This document shows positions 15,722 through 24,106 of a stretch of 64,000 bases of DNA, piece by piece. Under the pieces are notes generated by a model. That model saw only the letters and a list, made by a program, of their open reading frames with translations, made no database searches and had not been told where the DNA came from. The stretch comes from Pedobacter sp. FW305-3-2-15-E-R2A2 (lineage in GTDB: Bacteria; Bacteroidota; Bacteroidia; Sphingobacteriales; Sphingobacteriaceae), in contig NZ_CP151803.1 in the NCBI RefSeq assembly GCF_038446955.1, positions 3,100,001-3,164,000 of the forward strand, given 5' to 3'. Made by a program: the position numbers and the translations under genes. How positions within the stretch are numbered: position 1 is the first letter of the stretch; every line of letters begins with the position of its first letter.

Positions 15722-16471
15722 CTAATGGAGATTGCCGCTATAACTTCCCTCGTCAAAATGGTGCGCATCTCTCTGCGTGATGAACAATATGACATCACTT
15801 GTTTCCATTGCGCGGAATGTTGGGCTTTCCATTTCAACCAGTGTACTTTCTCCTCCGATAAGAACCATGGTTTCATTGACGTTTATTTTTCCGTCAAACA
15901 CATAGAAGAGGAAGACACAGTTTTCAGAAGGTGATTCGGGCAGAACAATTTCTTCGCCCTTCTCCAGTCGCAGGTCCATCAGCCAGGTATTGCTCCTTAT
16001 TTGAAGCGGGAAATCATCACCTTTGCCTGCTATATTCCGCCAATGGTTCCTGCTGTAAGTTTCAGGCAATTGATGAAACTGAACTTGTGGAGGAAGATCC
16101 GCGGTTTCCGGCCTGATGAATATTTGCAGACCCTCTAAAACTCCGCCTTCTTCCAATACCTGCTCTTCGTGATAGAAGTTTGCTCCGGCATTCATCATCA
16201 TTAGTCTCTGGTTTGAGATCACATCCGTGTATCCTTCAGTGTCGAGATGCTTAACATTGCCGCTTCTCAGATAAGTGAGAATCTCATCATTTTGGTGTGG
16301 ATGCATGGGGATCAGTGTCCCTGGAGTTATCCGCGCATGGTCAATCCTTCCGATTGTGGAAAAGCCAGTATCGTTTAACCGGGGGAGGATAAGCCCAGGG
16401 TATAAAATTTGTATTCCAAAGCCACCATGCTGTTTACCGTATTTGATGGTATTGTCTATTTTTGTTAGCAT
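15722..16471 (-). CDS. Pirin-family protein
   Basis: This 249-residue bicupin is of the pirin family, whose members include quercetin-2,3-dioxygenase-like enzymes and nuclear regulators. The N-terminal cupin shows the metal-binding pattern 'GTLIPMHPHQNDEILTYLRSG' with two histidines and the downstream glutamate. The 'HEEQVLEEGGVLEGLQIFIR' region has the family's second H/E set. The C-terminal cupin is shorter and less conserved. It lies 26 bases after the quinone oxidoreductase gene, so both form one operon. The substrate is unknown. Confidence 0.87.
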   Translation of the reverse strand: MLTKIDNTIKYGKQHGGFGIQILYPGLILPRLNDTGFSTIGRIDHARITPGTLIPMHPHQNDEILTYLRSGNVKHLDTEGYTDVISNQRLMMMNAGANFYHEEQVLEEGGVLEGLQIFIRPETADLPPQVQFHQLPETYSRNHWRNIAGKGDDFPLQIRSNTWLMDLRLEKGEEIVLPESPSENCVFLFYVFDGKINVNETMVLIGGESTLVEMESPTFRAMETSDVILFITQRDAHHFDEGSYSGNLH

Positions 16472-16497
16472 TATTCTGTTTATTAAGTGTGGCGCTT

Positions 16498-17442
16498 TTA
16501 ACTTATTTCTACGACAACTTTTCCGATGTAACCGCCTTGTTCAGCATACTCATATGCTTCTTTGTACCCCGCGAATGGGAATTTTTTATTGACTTCAATC
16601 TCTAACCCGTTCTTTAGTGCGCCTAGTAAAATAGCTGTGTATTTAGTGGAAGGACTGGAGAGCATTACAATGTGCTTTTGGGAGGTAAACAGGTTTTTAA
16701 AAAGTGAGAGCGGGATCTCAATCGGTTTTGGTGTTGGGTTCAGGAACAGGGCCTTAGGTTTCATTATCTGTCTGGCGTTTTTGTAACCCATTTTTCCTGA
16801 CAGGTCGATCACAATGTCGTAAGTGGCTTTACTGGTCAGCACATTTTCCCTGGCATAGTCTATCACCGGATTTGCTCCCCATTTTTTTGCAAATGCCATT
16901 CCTTTGCTGCTTGTAACTGCAGTTACGTTGGCACCCCGTTGTTTTAATAATTGAAGTAAGAACATTCCGAAACCTCCGGTAGCTCCATTGATCAGAATGT
17001 TGGTTTGGGCGTCGATAGTACCCATTTTTTCCAAAGCAGTCATCGCTGCAGTACCAACTATGGGAATGGCAGCAGCTTGCGCAAAGCTGATGTCAGCAGG
17101 CTTTTTCCAGATCAGGGAAGATGTCAGGACGACGTATTCAGCTGAAGCACCTTCTTTCATGATATTTTTTACTACACCAAAAACTTCATCGCCTTTTTTG
17201 AAGCCTGTTACAGAAGGCCCGATATCTTCCACGATGCCAGCGAAATCAGCACCCGTGTACTTTGGGAATTTTGAGCCCGACATTAATGTCATTTCACCTT
17301 TCCTGATTTTCCAGTCCATGGGATTGATGGAAAATGCTTTTACTTTGATCAGCACCTGATCTGATTTAAACGCAGGTTTTGGTTGTTCTACAATTTGCAA
17401 CACCTCCGTGGTTCCGAATTTTTGATATACTATTGCTTTCAT
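16498..17442 (-). CDS. NAD(P)-dependent quinone oxidoreductase-like MDR protein
   Basis: This 314-residue protein is a zinc-independent member of the medium-chain dehydrogenase/reductase superfamily, QOR type. The N-terminal GroES-like half includes 'VKAFSINPMDWKIRKGEM' and 'GADFAGIVEDIGPSVTGFKKGDEVFG'. The Rossmann half has 'ILINGATGGFGMFLLQLLKQRGANVTAV', the NADPH-binding signature. No structural zinc cysteines are visible. Such enzymes reduce quinones or enones one hydride at a time. It is the first gene of the operon with pirin and sits behind the shared 24-bp element. Confidence 0.9.
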   Translation of the reverse strand: MKAIVYQKFGTTEVLQIVEQPKPAFKSDQVLIKVKAFSINPMDWKIRKGEMTLMSGSKFPKYTGADFAGIVEDIGPSVTGFKKGDEVFGVVKNIMKEGASAEYVVLTSSLIWKKPADISFAQAAAIPIVGTAAMTALEKMGTIDAQTNILINGATGGFGMFLLQLLKQRGANVTAVTSSKGMAFAKKWGANPVIDYARENVLTSKATYDIVIDLSGKMGYKNARQIMKPKALFLNPTPKPIEIPLSLFKNLFTSQKHIVMLSSPSTKYTAILLGALKNGLEIEVNKKFPFAGYKEAYEYAEQGGYIGKVVVEIS

Positions 17443-17474
17443 GATATTATTTTTAATGGTTTAAAATGATATCA

Positions 17475-17523
17475 CAAAGTTGTAAATAGCCAGATCGTCA
17501 AACTTGTATCAGATCACTGTTCT
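17475..17523 (-). promoter_or_regulatory. Shared 24-bp element and promoter of the QOR-pirin operon
   Basis: Second copy of the 24-base element, at 17500-17523, followed 21 bases later on the minus strand by TTTG, the same geometry as the first copy. The start codon is 58 bases from the element. This copy also has a further TGTATCA just outside it, repeating the TGTATCA inside the element, so it may contain two half-sites for a regulator. Confidence 0.7.
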
Positions 17524-17727
17524 GTATCAAACAAAGGTGTTTTGAGCAAATGCACAACAATGCCAGCGGGGGCCGGAAGGAAGATAAAAGGCGACAATAA
17601 TAACGGTAACGGAGCATGAGGCCAGAAGAAAGCGAATGATTATATGATCTTAATATAAAATCACTAAAGGAGTTAATGAGGACAAGGCTTTTAACGAGGC
17701 AAATGACGATCAAACACAATTAGCAGG

Positions 17728-18465
17728 CTAATAAATTTCAATTAAATCACTATTGTGCTTCAGGGCTTTAGGCGGCATTCCAAACATTTCATACATGTAT
17801 TTATTGAATTGAGGGAGGTCATAAAAGCCGGTGTCATAGGCAATATCGGTAAGGCTTCTGTCTTTGTCGGACAGTGTGATATAAATAGCCTGGCGCAGTC
17901 TTGTCCATAGTAAATATTTGGATAAGCTGCTACCAGTTTGTTCCTTAAAGAGTGAGGCCAAACGGGATGGCGAAAGAAAAACTATATCGGCAAATGTTTG
18001 TGGCGTTATATTTTGTTCAAAATAGTTAGCCTTGATATATTCGACTATTTTGGTAACCCTTTCATCATATGCTATTGAAGGTAATTTAGAGAGTAAGGTA
18101 TCCACTATCTTGTGGACATCTAAGCTGTCCTTTGGGGTCTGAAAGAATGCATTTGTTTCCTGTGGCGAATCAAAAACAGCATAATCCTGATTTTCATTAA
18201 ACCTGCCTGCCAGTTCTAAACCAATATTTGAGTAGGGTTCTATATTTAAAACATTTAATGTTCCTTTTTCTGCAACACAAAAATGGGAAACATGAGGCTT
18301 GATCAAAAAACCGTGAATACGCTCATAAAGTATTCCATTGATTGTTGAATTAAATGGAGTATCGTTTGAGAAAACGATTTGGTAGGCCGAATGACGATGA
18401 ATTTCTACGGTGAGGTTACGGGCTTTGAGCGCAAGAATAAACGGGTTATTGTTCTGTTTTGTCAT
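17728..18465 (-). CDS. AraC-family transcriptional regulator
   Basis: This 245-residue regulator has an N-terminal half that fits a small cupin-like sensor ('VEIHRHSAYQIVFS', 'ILYERIHGFLIKPHVSHFC'). The C-terminal ~100 residues are an AraC DNA-binding domain: 'ITPQTFADIVFLSPSRLASLFKEQTG' then 'SLTDIAYDTGFYDLPQFNKYMYEMFGMPP'. It lies upstream of the QOR-pirin operon in the same direction, about 285 bases away. Being the only nearby regulator without a promoter of its own carrying the 24-bp element, it is the best candidate to bind that element at both oxidoreductase operons. The regulation is inferred. Confidence 0.88.
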   Translation of the reverse strand: MTKQNNNPFILALKARNLTVEIHRHSAYQIVFSNDTPFNSTINGILYERIHGFLIKPHVSHFCVAEKGTLNVLNIEPYSNIGLELAGRFNENQDYAVFDSPQETNAFFQTPKDSLDVHKIVDTLLSKLPSIAYDERVTKIVEYIKANYFEQNITPQTFADIVFLSPSRLASLFKEQTGSSLSKYLLWTRLRQAIYITLSDKDRSLTDIAYDTGFYDLPQFNKYMYEMFGMPPKALKHNSDLIEIY

Positions 18466-18576
18466 ATTGCTAAATTCGAGATGTTGCAGGTCGGGAATTT
18501 ACAAATTATATATCCGGATATTCTATTTTTATGCTGTAAATATCACATTCAGGCATGGTGGCCAGAGCCATATTCA

Positions 18577-18619
18577 AGAAGAAGCCCTGCTATTTTATTT
18601 TAGCAAGGCTTCTTTATTT
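18577..18619 (-). terminator. Terminator-like hairpin after the YtxH-like gene
   Basis: A long stem with one mismatch (AAGAAGCCCTGCTA / TAGCAAGGCTTCTT) lies 20 bases past the stop of the leftward YtxH gene. The T-run is strong on the plus strand and weaker on the minus strand. Confidence 0.6.
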
Positions 18620-18639
18620 TTTATCTGTCTGTTTAACGA

Positions 18640-19005
18640 TTACTCTTCGATCAACTGTTTTTTCCAGTTTGTTGTACCGGCCGAAGGGATGGTAATTTTA
18701 GTCGGGTCTTTACGGTTGCTTTCTGAACCTTCCAGCTGACTTGCATGTTCCCTTACCGTTTCACGAAGATCAGTGATCTGTTGGTCGTCCGATTCGTTAG
18801 TCGTTACGGTGTTGTTTTTCCGGAATTGGCCAAAGAGAGCCCGTACAGCTGTGCTTAGCTTAGTTCTGGATCGTTTGCCGGAATCCGGTGCGAATAAAAC
18901 AGCAATAGCAGCACCTGTGGCTAAACCGATCAGTCCGGCAAAAGCCGTTAAGCTTTTGTCCTGATGATTACTTAACGTGGAGTCGATTAACTTTTTATAA
19001 TTCAT
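18640..19005 (-). CDS. YtxH-domain protein
   Basis: This 121-residue protein has one membrane segment ('LTAFAGLIGLATGAAIAVLFAPDSGKRSR') matching the YtxH pattern: a glycine/alanine-rich helix ending in APxSGxxxR. The C-terminal half is polar with a possible short coiled coil ('QQITDLRETVREHASQLEGSE'). YtxH-like proteins are small stress-associated membrane proteins of unknown biochemistry. It is encoded 11 bases after a second small membrane-protein gene and is probably co-transcribed with it and the DJ-1/PfpI gene. Confidence 0.8.
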   Translation of the reverse strand: MNYKKLIDSTLSNHQDKSLTAFAGLIGLATGAAIAVLFAPDSGKRSRTKLSTAVRALFGQFRKNNTVTTNESDDQQITDLRETVREHASQLEGSESNRKDPTKITIPSAGTTNWKKQLIEE

Positions 19006-19016
19006 AAGATGATGAT

Positions 19017-19460
19017 TTAGGATTTTTTAAACAGCGTGATTGCCAGGCCCGTTACCACAGCGCCCAACAGGTAGTAACCTACGGTGAGTACTTTTACTTT
19101 GGTATTTCTGGCCACCGGGTCTGAGTCAAGCCCCATGGGTTCTGGTAATGTAATTGCACCTATTCCGGCACTGAGGCCCATCACCGCAACTTTTGGCCAT
19201 AAATATCTCCGGTCGCCGGCCCCGATGAGGCTATAATAAAGGGCATTACCTACAATATCTCCAGCAAGGGTCGATTTGTATAAAGTGTCCTTATCACTGA
19301 TGTTTCCACCGAAGTAGCGAATCGTTTTTTGCAAGGCATCTTCGCCCAGCAAATCTACCCTCGGCATATCAGGACTTGTTTTCTTCAGGCTTTCATGTAA
19401 AGCGTTCAATGCGATGGCTCCGGCAAGGCCGGAGACCAGGTTTTTAATTTTACTCATCAT
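19017..19460 (-). CDS. Hypothetical membrane protein
   Basis: This ~147-residue protein has a glycine-rich first hydrophobic segment ('LVSGLAGAIALNALHE'), a central segment ('VAVMGLSAGIGAITLP') and a C-terminal segment ('VGYYLLGAVVTGLAITLF'). I recognise no named domain. Two consecutive ATG codons at 19460 and 19457 are plausible starts and lie just before or after the stop of the upstream DJ-1/PfpI gene, so translation may be coupled. A longer upstream start would overlap that gene by ~35 bases and is less likely. Confidence 0.7.
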   Translation of the reverse strand: MMSKIKNLVSGLAGAIALNALHESLKKTSPDMPRVDLLGEDALQKTIRYFGGNISDKDTLYKSTLAGDIVGNALYYSLIGAGDRRYLWPKVAVMGLSAGIGAITLPEPMGLDSDPVARNTKVKVLTVGYYLLGAVVTGLAITLFKKS

Positions 19461-19464
19461 ATGA

Positions 19465-20028
19465 TTAAGAATGTTGTCCCTCATGAACGCCCTCTGCAAA
19501 CTCCTCTACGATTTTATCATTAAAAGCGGGAAGATCTTCCGGGCTCCGGCTCGTCACCAGGCCTTCATCAACAATTACCTCTTCGTCGTACCAATCTGCT
19601 CCGGCATTCACCAGGTCTATTTTTATGGTTTTTGTGGAAGTTAGTTTTCTGCCTTTCACCACCTCTGCGGTGATGAGCACCTGTGGGCCATGACAAATCG
19701 CTGCTACCGGTTTTCCCGCGCTGAAAAAGGCTTTTACAAATTCAATCGCTTTCTCATTTTTTCTGAGTGAATCCGGGTTCAATACACCACCTGGAATCAG
19801 CAGTCCGTTGTATTCATCCGGATTTGCTTCGCTGAGGGTTTTGTCTACCTCCACGTAAATCGTCCATTCGTGATCGCCCTTCATGGCTTGTATCTTTCCC
19901 GGTTTAGCTGAAATGATATGAACGGTAGCGCCTTCTTCTTTTAACCTTTGAACCGGGCTTGTCAATTCTGTTTCTTCAAAGCCATTTTCCGATAATACGG
20001 CAATGGTTCTATTGCTCAATTGTCCCAT
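19465..20028 (-). CDS. DJ-1/PfpI-family (type 1 glutamine amidotransferase-like) protein
   Basis: This 187-residue protein has the nucleophile elbow 'AAICHGPQVL' (C112, H113) and the acidic partner near 'NGFEETEL' at residues 16-22, the arrangement of PfpI/YhbO/DJ-1 proteins. These act as deglycases, glyoxalase III or chaperones under stress. Length is normal. It is the first gene of a leftward three-gene run with two small membrane proteins, suggesting a general stress operon. A divergent regulator starts 185 bases away. Confidence 0.88.
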   Translation of the reverse strand: MGQLSNRTIAVLSENGFEETELTSPVQRLKEEGATVHIISAKPGKIQAMKGDHEWTIYVEVDKTLSEANPDEYNGLLIPGGVLNPDSLRKNEKAIEFVKAFFSAGKPVAAICHGPQVLITAEVVKGRKLTSTKTIKIDLVNAGADWYDEEVIVDEGLVTSRSPEDLPAFNDKIVEEFAEGVHEGQHS

Positions 20029-20159
20029 AATACTATTTTTTGTTTTACGTCGGTATGTCCTATAACTACAAGTGCGCTTCCCGAATGGTTTTTTATTTTT
20101 TGAATAGTGGCCCTGATGGGGTCAATTGCAGCAGGGGGGTGCATAAAAAGTAATTAACA

Positions 20160-20179
20160 ACAAAGCAGGTTAGCTTTGT
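20160..20179 (+). promoter_or_regulatory. Palindrome overlapping the -7 box of the LytTR operon
   Basis: A perfect 7-bp inverted repeat (ACAAAGC / GCTTTGT, 6-base spacer) overlaps TAGCTTTG, a perfect TAnnTTTG box at 20171-20178, 35 bases before the response-regulator ATG. It may be an operator. No regulator can be assigned. Confidence 0.4.
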
Positions 20180-20213
20180 CTATAAATGCCTATTTTTATT
20201 TTTTTTTGCACGA

Positions 20214-20939
20214 ATGGCTAAAATTTTTATCGTCGAAGACGAAGCGGAAATACGGGAAGAACTGATACAATTAGTTAGTGCGCGGACTCATGATGTTATC
20301 GTAGGGGCCTGCGGCTCGATAAAAGAAGCATTACTACTCCTCCCATCTGCGGCTCCGGATATGGTATTGATGGATATAGAACTTTCTGATGGCCAGAGTT
20401 TTGAAATATTGGAGCGCCTTCCTTCAACACCTTTTTCGGTAATTTTTGTAACTGCCTATGCGCATTATGCACTACGTGCCATCAAGGCGGGGGCATTGGA
20501 TTATCTGTTGAAGCCCGTAAAGGAAAAGGAATTGTATGATGCCCTCGATAAAGCCAGCTTGCGACCTAATGTCTTGCATGCGGTACAAAAGGAAATCCTC
20601 TTCGATAAGCAATCGACAAGGTTGGTATTGAAAACCCTAAATGAAACGTATTTTGTGCGCCATTCCGATATTCTATATTGTAAGGGAGATGGTGGCTATA
20701 CGACCTTCTTTTTACTTGATGGCAGAGAAATTACAACAAGTACCACACTCAAAGAATATGAAACCTTGTTGCCGGAAGGTCTGTTTCTGAGAATTCATAA
20801 ATCTTTTCTGATTTGTCTAAACTTTATTATTTCGTACCATCATGATGGCTTTGTTTTTTTACAAGGTGGTATACAAGTGCCTGTATCTACCCGTAAGAAA
20901 GATGTATTGATGCAAAAAATGACAATTAATAATGCCTAA
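20214..20939 (+). CDS. LytTR-family response regulator
   Basis: This 241-residue two-component regulator has a receiver domain (residues 1-~118) with acidic pocket 'VEDE' (E8-D9), phospho-acceptor D54 ('VLMDIELSDG'), switch T80 and K100 ('YLLKPVK'). The C-terminal LytTR DNA-binding domain spans ~135-236 ('DILYCKGDGGYTTFFLLDG', 'FLRIHKSFLICLNFI'). Its last codons overlap the start of the downstream histidine kinase by 8 bases, a coupled pair. It probably controls nearby genes such as the three-gene cassette that follows; that link is inferred. Confidence 0.93.
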   Translation: MAKIFIVEDEAEIREELIQLVSARTHDVIVGACGSIKEALLLLPSAAPDMVLMDIELSDGQSFEILERLPSTPFSVIFVTAYAHYALRAIKAGALDYLLKPVKEKELYDALDKASLRPNVLHAVQKEILFDKQSTRLVLKTLNETYFVRHSDILYCKGDGGYTTFFLLDGREITTSTTLKEYETLLPEGLFLRIHKSFLICLNFIISYHHDGFVFLQGGIQVPVSTRKKDVLMQKMTINNA

Positions 20940-22845
20940 TAAACCCTTGAAGATCTCCTGCCTACTCTCTATTTGGCTAATCATTACCCTATTTATCAGC
21001 TGCGGGGGCCCTTCCTCTCCGCGAATCAATCAAAGCCAGTTACTGGATAGCTTATCTGAGCAGATAAAACTAAGTAAACAGCCTAAAAAAGCAATACCAC
21101 AACTACAACAATTAATAAAAGAAAATCAAACGGATAGCGTCATACTTAGCCGGGCTTATTTTTACCTCAGCTATTGCTTACTTAAAAATAAACAAGACTC
21201 TGCTTCGTTTGATATGGCCCAAAAAGCTTTAACTATATTGCCGTTGTCGGAAAAAAATGGAGCCCAGGCAGCTACCAATTTCTATTGGATGGGCTATCTT
21301 GAGCAAAAAAAAGCGCAATATTATGCGGCAACCTATTACTACACACAAGCGGCATATCTTATTGATGCTGGCAATTTGAAGCTCAGTTTTCCAAAATCTT
21401 CCGGTATTATTTTATTATGGGCATCACAACTCAACAGTTTCAATAACAGACTGGATTTATCTAATAGATTTGCCAGGAAAATACTCTTTCTTTTGAAAAA
21501 AGATACCAGTATGTTGGCAAAAGACTTGTCTATATCCGCGAATTTATTGCTTTCACTAGGGCATTTAGATCAAAAAGGACTGGCTAATGACTCCGTTCGA
21601 TTCTATTTAAATCAGGCCACAGAATTAAGAAAGAAAACCAAACTTGCCCGTATAGATTACAATTATTATATATCAAAAGCAAAAATATTTTACGAAGGTA
21701 AAGAATTAGATTCTGCCCTTTACTATCAATTAAAAGCCTATAAAGCAGATACCTCCAATGCTTTTATGGCCTACAACAATCTATTGGGCATTTATGTAAA
21801 CCAGCATCAATTGTCAAAAGCACATGTGGCAGAGCGTGAAGTTACCAAGCGGTTAAGCCAATCTGATGCAGATAATTACCTGATGTATCTGGAGAATAAG
21901 ATCGCGTTTGCTATCGTTCGTGGCGATAATAAAAAGGCACAATCGTCATTTGAAGCGTATGTTCAAAAAAAGAATGAGAGAGAGAAAAATGAAAACCGAA
22001 AAGCAGCAAACGAAATATCTTCGCTCTATAAAACAGTGCAAAAAGACCAACAAATTGGTGCATTAAATAAAAACATAGGTAAGATAAAGGGACAATTGGA
22101 GTTGAACAGGCTCTGGTTGGTGGTGATTATCCTTTTTTCAGGATTGCTATTTGCGATGATATTATTACTGTTTTTAGACCGAAGGAGAAAACAACTCATT
22201 ACCGAAAATAAGCGGGTTTCAGATCTTAATGTCAAACTTGAATTGGAACAAAGGTTGTTGCGGAGCCAAATGGACCCTCATTTTATTTTCAATTGCTTAG
22301 CGGGTATTCGTGCTTTGGTCCGGCAAGAGAAAACTCAGGAGACCCTCACTTACCTGGATCATTTTTCCGTTTTGATGCGAGAGAAACTAACTGCAGGTAA
22401 CCAACGAAATATTGACCTGAAATCTGAACTGGACTTTCTGGAAAACTATTTAAAGCTGCAGCAAATGAGGATGCCAGGCAAATTCGACTATGCATTTGAA
22501 TTGGACAATGAGGTTGCCAATATGTTTGATGAAATAGAGATGCCGGCAATGTTGCTTCAGCCATTTATAGAGAATTCTATTTTACATGGATTTAAGAACA
22601 TCAGTTATAAAGGTCATATACACGTATCAATGGCCATTAACAAGGAGGTTTTAAAGATCATCATTAAGGACAATGGCGTTGGTTTGGATACCACTGATCA
22701 GCCCACCCATACTTCGCGTGCCACCCAAATTGTAACAGAACGAATTCAGCATTTACAAACTGAAGGTTTAGGAGAGGCTAGACTTTCGATGAATTCCCAG
22801 GCGGATGCTCCTGGCACAATTGTCACTTTACGGATTCCGGTTTAA
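20932..22845 (+). CDS. TPR-containing sensor histidine kinase (LytS/YehU type)
   Basis: This 637-residue sensor kinase begins with an N-terminal signal ending in a lipobox-like 'LFISC' (cysteine ~24), then a ~330-residue periplasmic TPR-like region (repeated Y/A-rich helices). One membrane segment (~394-417, 'LWLVVIILFSGLLFAMILLL') and a coiled coil follow. The His_kinase domain has the phospho-acceptor H450 in 'DPHFIFNCL', and a GHKL ATPase has the N-box 'LLQPFIENSILHGFKN' and G-box 'IIKDNGVGLD'. This is the typical Bacteroidota partner of a LytTR regulator. The TPR region presumably senses an envelope protein or ligand. Confidence 0.92.
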   Translation: MPNKPLKISCLLSIWLIITLFISCGGPSSPRINQSQLLDSLSEQIKLSKQPKKAIPQLQQLIKENQTDSVILSRAYFYLSYCLLKNKQDSASFDMAQKALTILPLSEKNGAQAATNFYWMGYLEQKKAQYYAATYYYTQAAYLIDAGNLKLSFPKSSGIILLWASQLNSFNNRLDLSNRFARKILFLLKKDTSMLAKDLSISANLLLSLGHLDQKGLANDSVRFYLNQATELRKKTKLARIDYNYYISKAKIFYEGKELDSALYYQLKAYKADTSNAFMAYNNLLGIYVNQHQLSKAHVAEREVTKRLSQSDADNYLMYLENKIAFAIVRGDNKKAQSSFEAYVQKKNEREKNENRKAANEISSLYKTVQKDQQIGALNKNIGKIKGQLELNRLWLVVIILFSGLLFAMILLLFLDRRRKQLITENKRVSDLNVKLELEQRLLRSQMDPHFIFNCLAGIRALVRQEKTQETLTYLDHFSVLMREKLTAGNQRNIDLKSELDFLENYLKLQQMRMPGKFDYAFELDNEVANMFDEIEMPAMLLQPFIENSILHGFKNISYKGHIHVSMAINKEVLKIIIKDNGVGLDTTDQPTHTSRATQIVTERIQHLQTEGLGEARLSMNSQADAPGTIVTLRIPV

Positions 22846-22934
22846 GTGTAGCGCTCGTTAACTGAAAGCCTGCACTTCTTTATCGCCTTGTCTACCCTAG
22901 ATTTTATTTCTTTTATTTGAAACAAAAAATAGAT

Positions 22935-23384
22935 ATGATGAAAACAATTATTTTAACTGCATGTATTGCGTTTGCAAGCTTAAGTTTAGTATCTGCAAAA
23001 GCAAAAATCCCTATTTGTATTCCCTGCGAATCCATAGAAACTGTGCAGGAATTACCCAAAGATTCTGAGATTGCAAAACTGATAGGGAAAAATGTAAACG
23101 TAGCCTATATGTACAAACAATACGGAGCGCTTTGGATGTCTCTTTGGAATAGTGATGGAAAATATGTGTTGAGCGATGAGGGTAACACCAGCTATTTAGA
23201 AGTTGATGCACAAATGGCCAAAATATTAAAGGAAAAACATAATATCGATATAGAAACTGCAGGAAGCCCCTTGTCTTTTTGGAAAAAAACAGGCGGAAAA
23301 CTGGTGTTCTTAATCATTGCAGGTATCATTGTTTATGGAGTGATCCCTTCAAAAGATAAAGAGGTAAAACCTGTCAAAATTTAA
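22935..23384 (+). CDS. Exported protein with C-terminal membrane anchor, uncharacterised
   Basis: This ~149-residue protein has an N-terminal signal peptide ('IILTACIAFASLSLVSAKA'). The mature domain has two close cysteines ('IPICIPCES'), a beta-rich centre ('YGALWMSLWNSDGKYVLSDE') and a C-terminal hydrophobic helix ('LVFLIIAGIIVYGVI') before a short lysine-rich tail. I do not recognise a family. Two adjacent ATGs (22935, 22938) suit the signal peptide; the TTG six codons earlier is less likely. It is the first gene of a tight three-gene cassette. Confidence 0.7.
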   Translation: MMKTIILTACIAFASLSLVSAKAKIPICIPCESIETVQELPKDSEIAKLIGKNVNVAYMYKQYGALWMSLWNSDGKYVLSDEGNTSYLEVDAQMAKILKEKHNIDIETAGSPLSFWKKTGGKLVFLIIAGIIVYGVIPSKDKEVKPVKI

Positions 23385-23401
23385 CATACCTGATCATTCT
23401 T

Positions 23402-24100
23402 ATGAATCCTTTATATTTAATCCCCGTAATTGTAATAATTGCTGGTGTGTGCTACATGGTGTATATGAACGCTCAGCACAGTAGTGCAAAATCCGAAATC
23501 AATTTAGAACAGGAACGCAGCAGATATGATATTTACAAACAAGAGCTGTTAAATGAAGATTTTGCGAAGCTAAAGCAATGGATGAAAGACAAGCCTATTG
23601 ATGCTTTTACAGGGGCATCCGTACCGCAATCTACCAGTAATAAATTACAGGAAATAGTGAGCGATGGCGTGAAAAACATCGCGTTATCTGCCATTGGACT
23701 AAGACTACGCAGGGTAGAAACGGATTGTTTTTGGGTATTAAGCGGCAAAGATTTACATTTTCTAAGCACCAATACAGAGGGCGATTTAGACGAACATATT
23801 ATTTTTGACACCTTTAGAATAGCCGCTGCCAGCTTGCAATACTCAGGTGTATTAAAATCGCAATTGGGGGTATATTCACAAGCTGCCGAAGAATATCTAC
23901 CTAAAGTGCATCTCATTACATTTAACATTGATGACAGTTCTTTATCCCTCGAAATTCACGACCGGGTAAATTACACACCTGGTCCTGCCGATATGTTAAA
24001 TATGAAAAAACAACTGGCTACCCGAGCCAAATACCAGGTAGTAGGCGAGAAACTTGTGGACATTTTGCAAAGTAGGTTTAGCAATTTAAAAACAACCTAA
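23402..24100 (+). CDS. Membrane-anchored protein of unknown function
   Basis: This 232-residue protein has one N-terminal membrane helix ('LYLIPVIVIIAGVCYMVYM') followed by a soluble, mostly cytoplasmic-looking domain. That domain contains a coiled-coil-prone linker and a beta-rich core ('DCFWVLSGKDLHFLSTNTEGDLDEHIIFD', 'VHLITFNIDDSSLSLEIHD'). No family is recognised. It starts 18 bases after the preceding gene and ends 6 bases before the DUF1266 gene, so the three are one operon. Confidence 0.7.
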   Translation: MNPLYLIPVIVIIAGVCYMVYMNAQHSSAKSEINLEQERSRYDIYKQELLNEDFAKLKQWMKDKPIDAFTGASVPQSTSNKLQEIVSDGVKNIALSAIGLRLRRVETDCFWVLSGKDLHFLSTNTEGDLDEHIIFDTFRIAAASLQYSGVLKSQLGVYSQAAEEYLPKVHLITFNIDDSSLSLEIHDRVNYTPGPADMLNMKKQLATRAKYQVVGEKLVDILQSRFSNLKTT

Positions 24101-24106
24101 ACAACT

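Noticed and set aside
17498..17719. 73-codon minus-strand ORF downstream of the AraC gene
   Set aside because: It overlaps the shared 24-bp operator and has a repetitive Leu/Ser/Cys-rich sequence typical of a chance frame.
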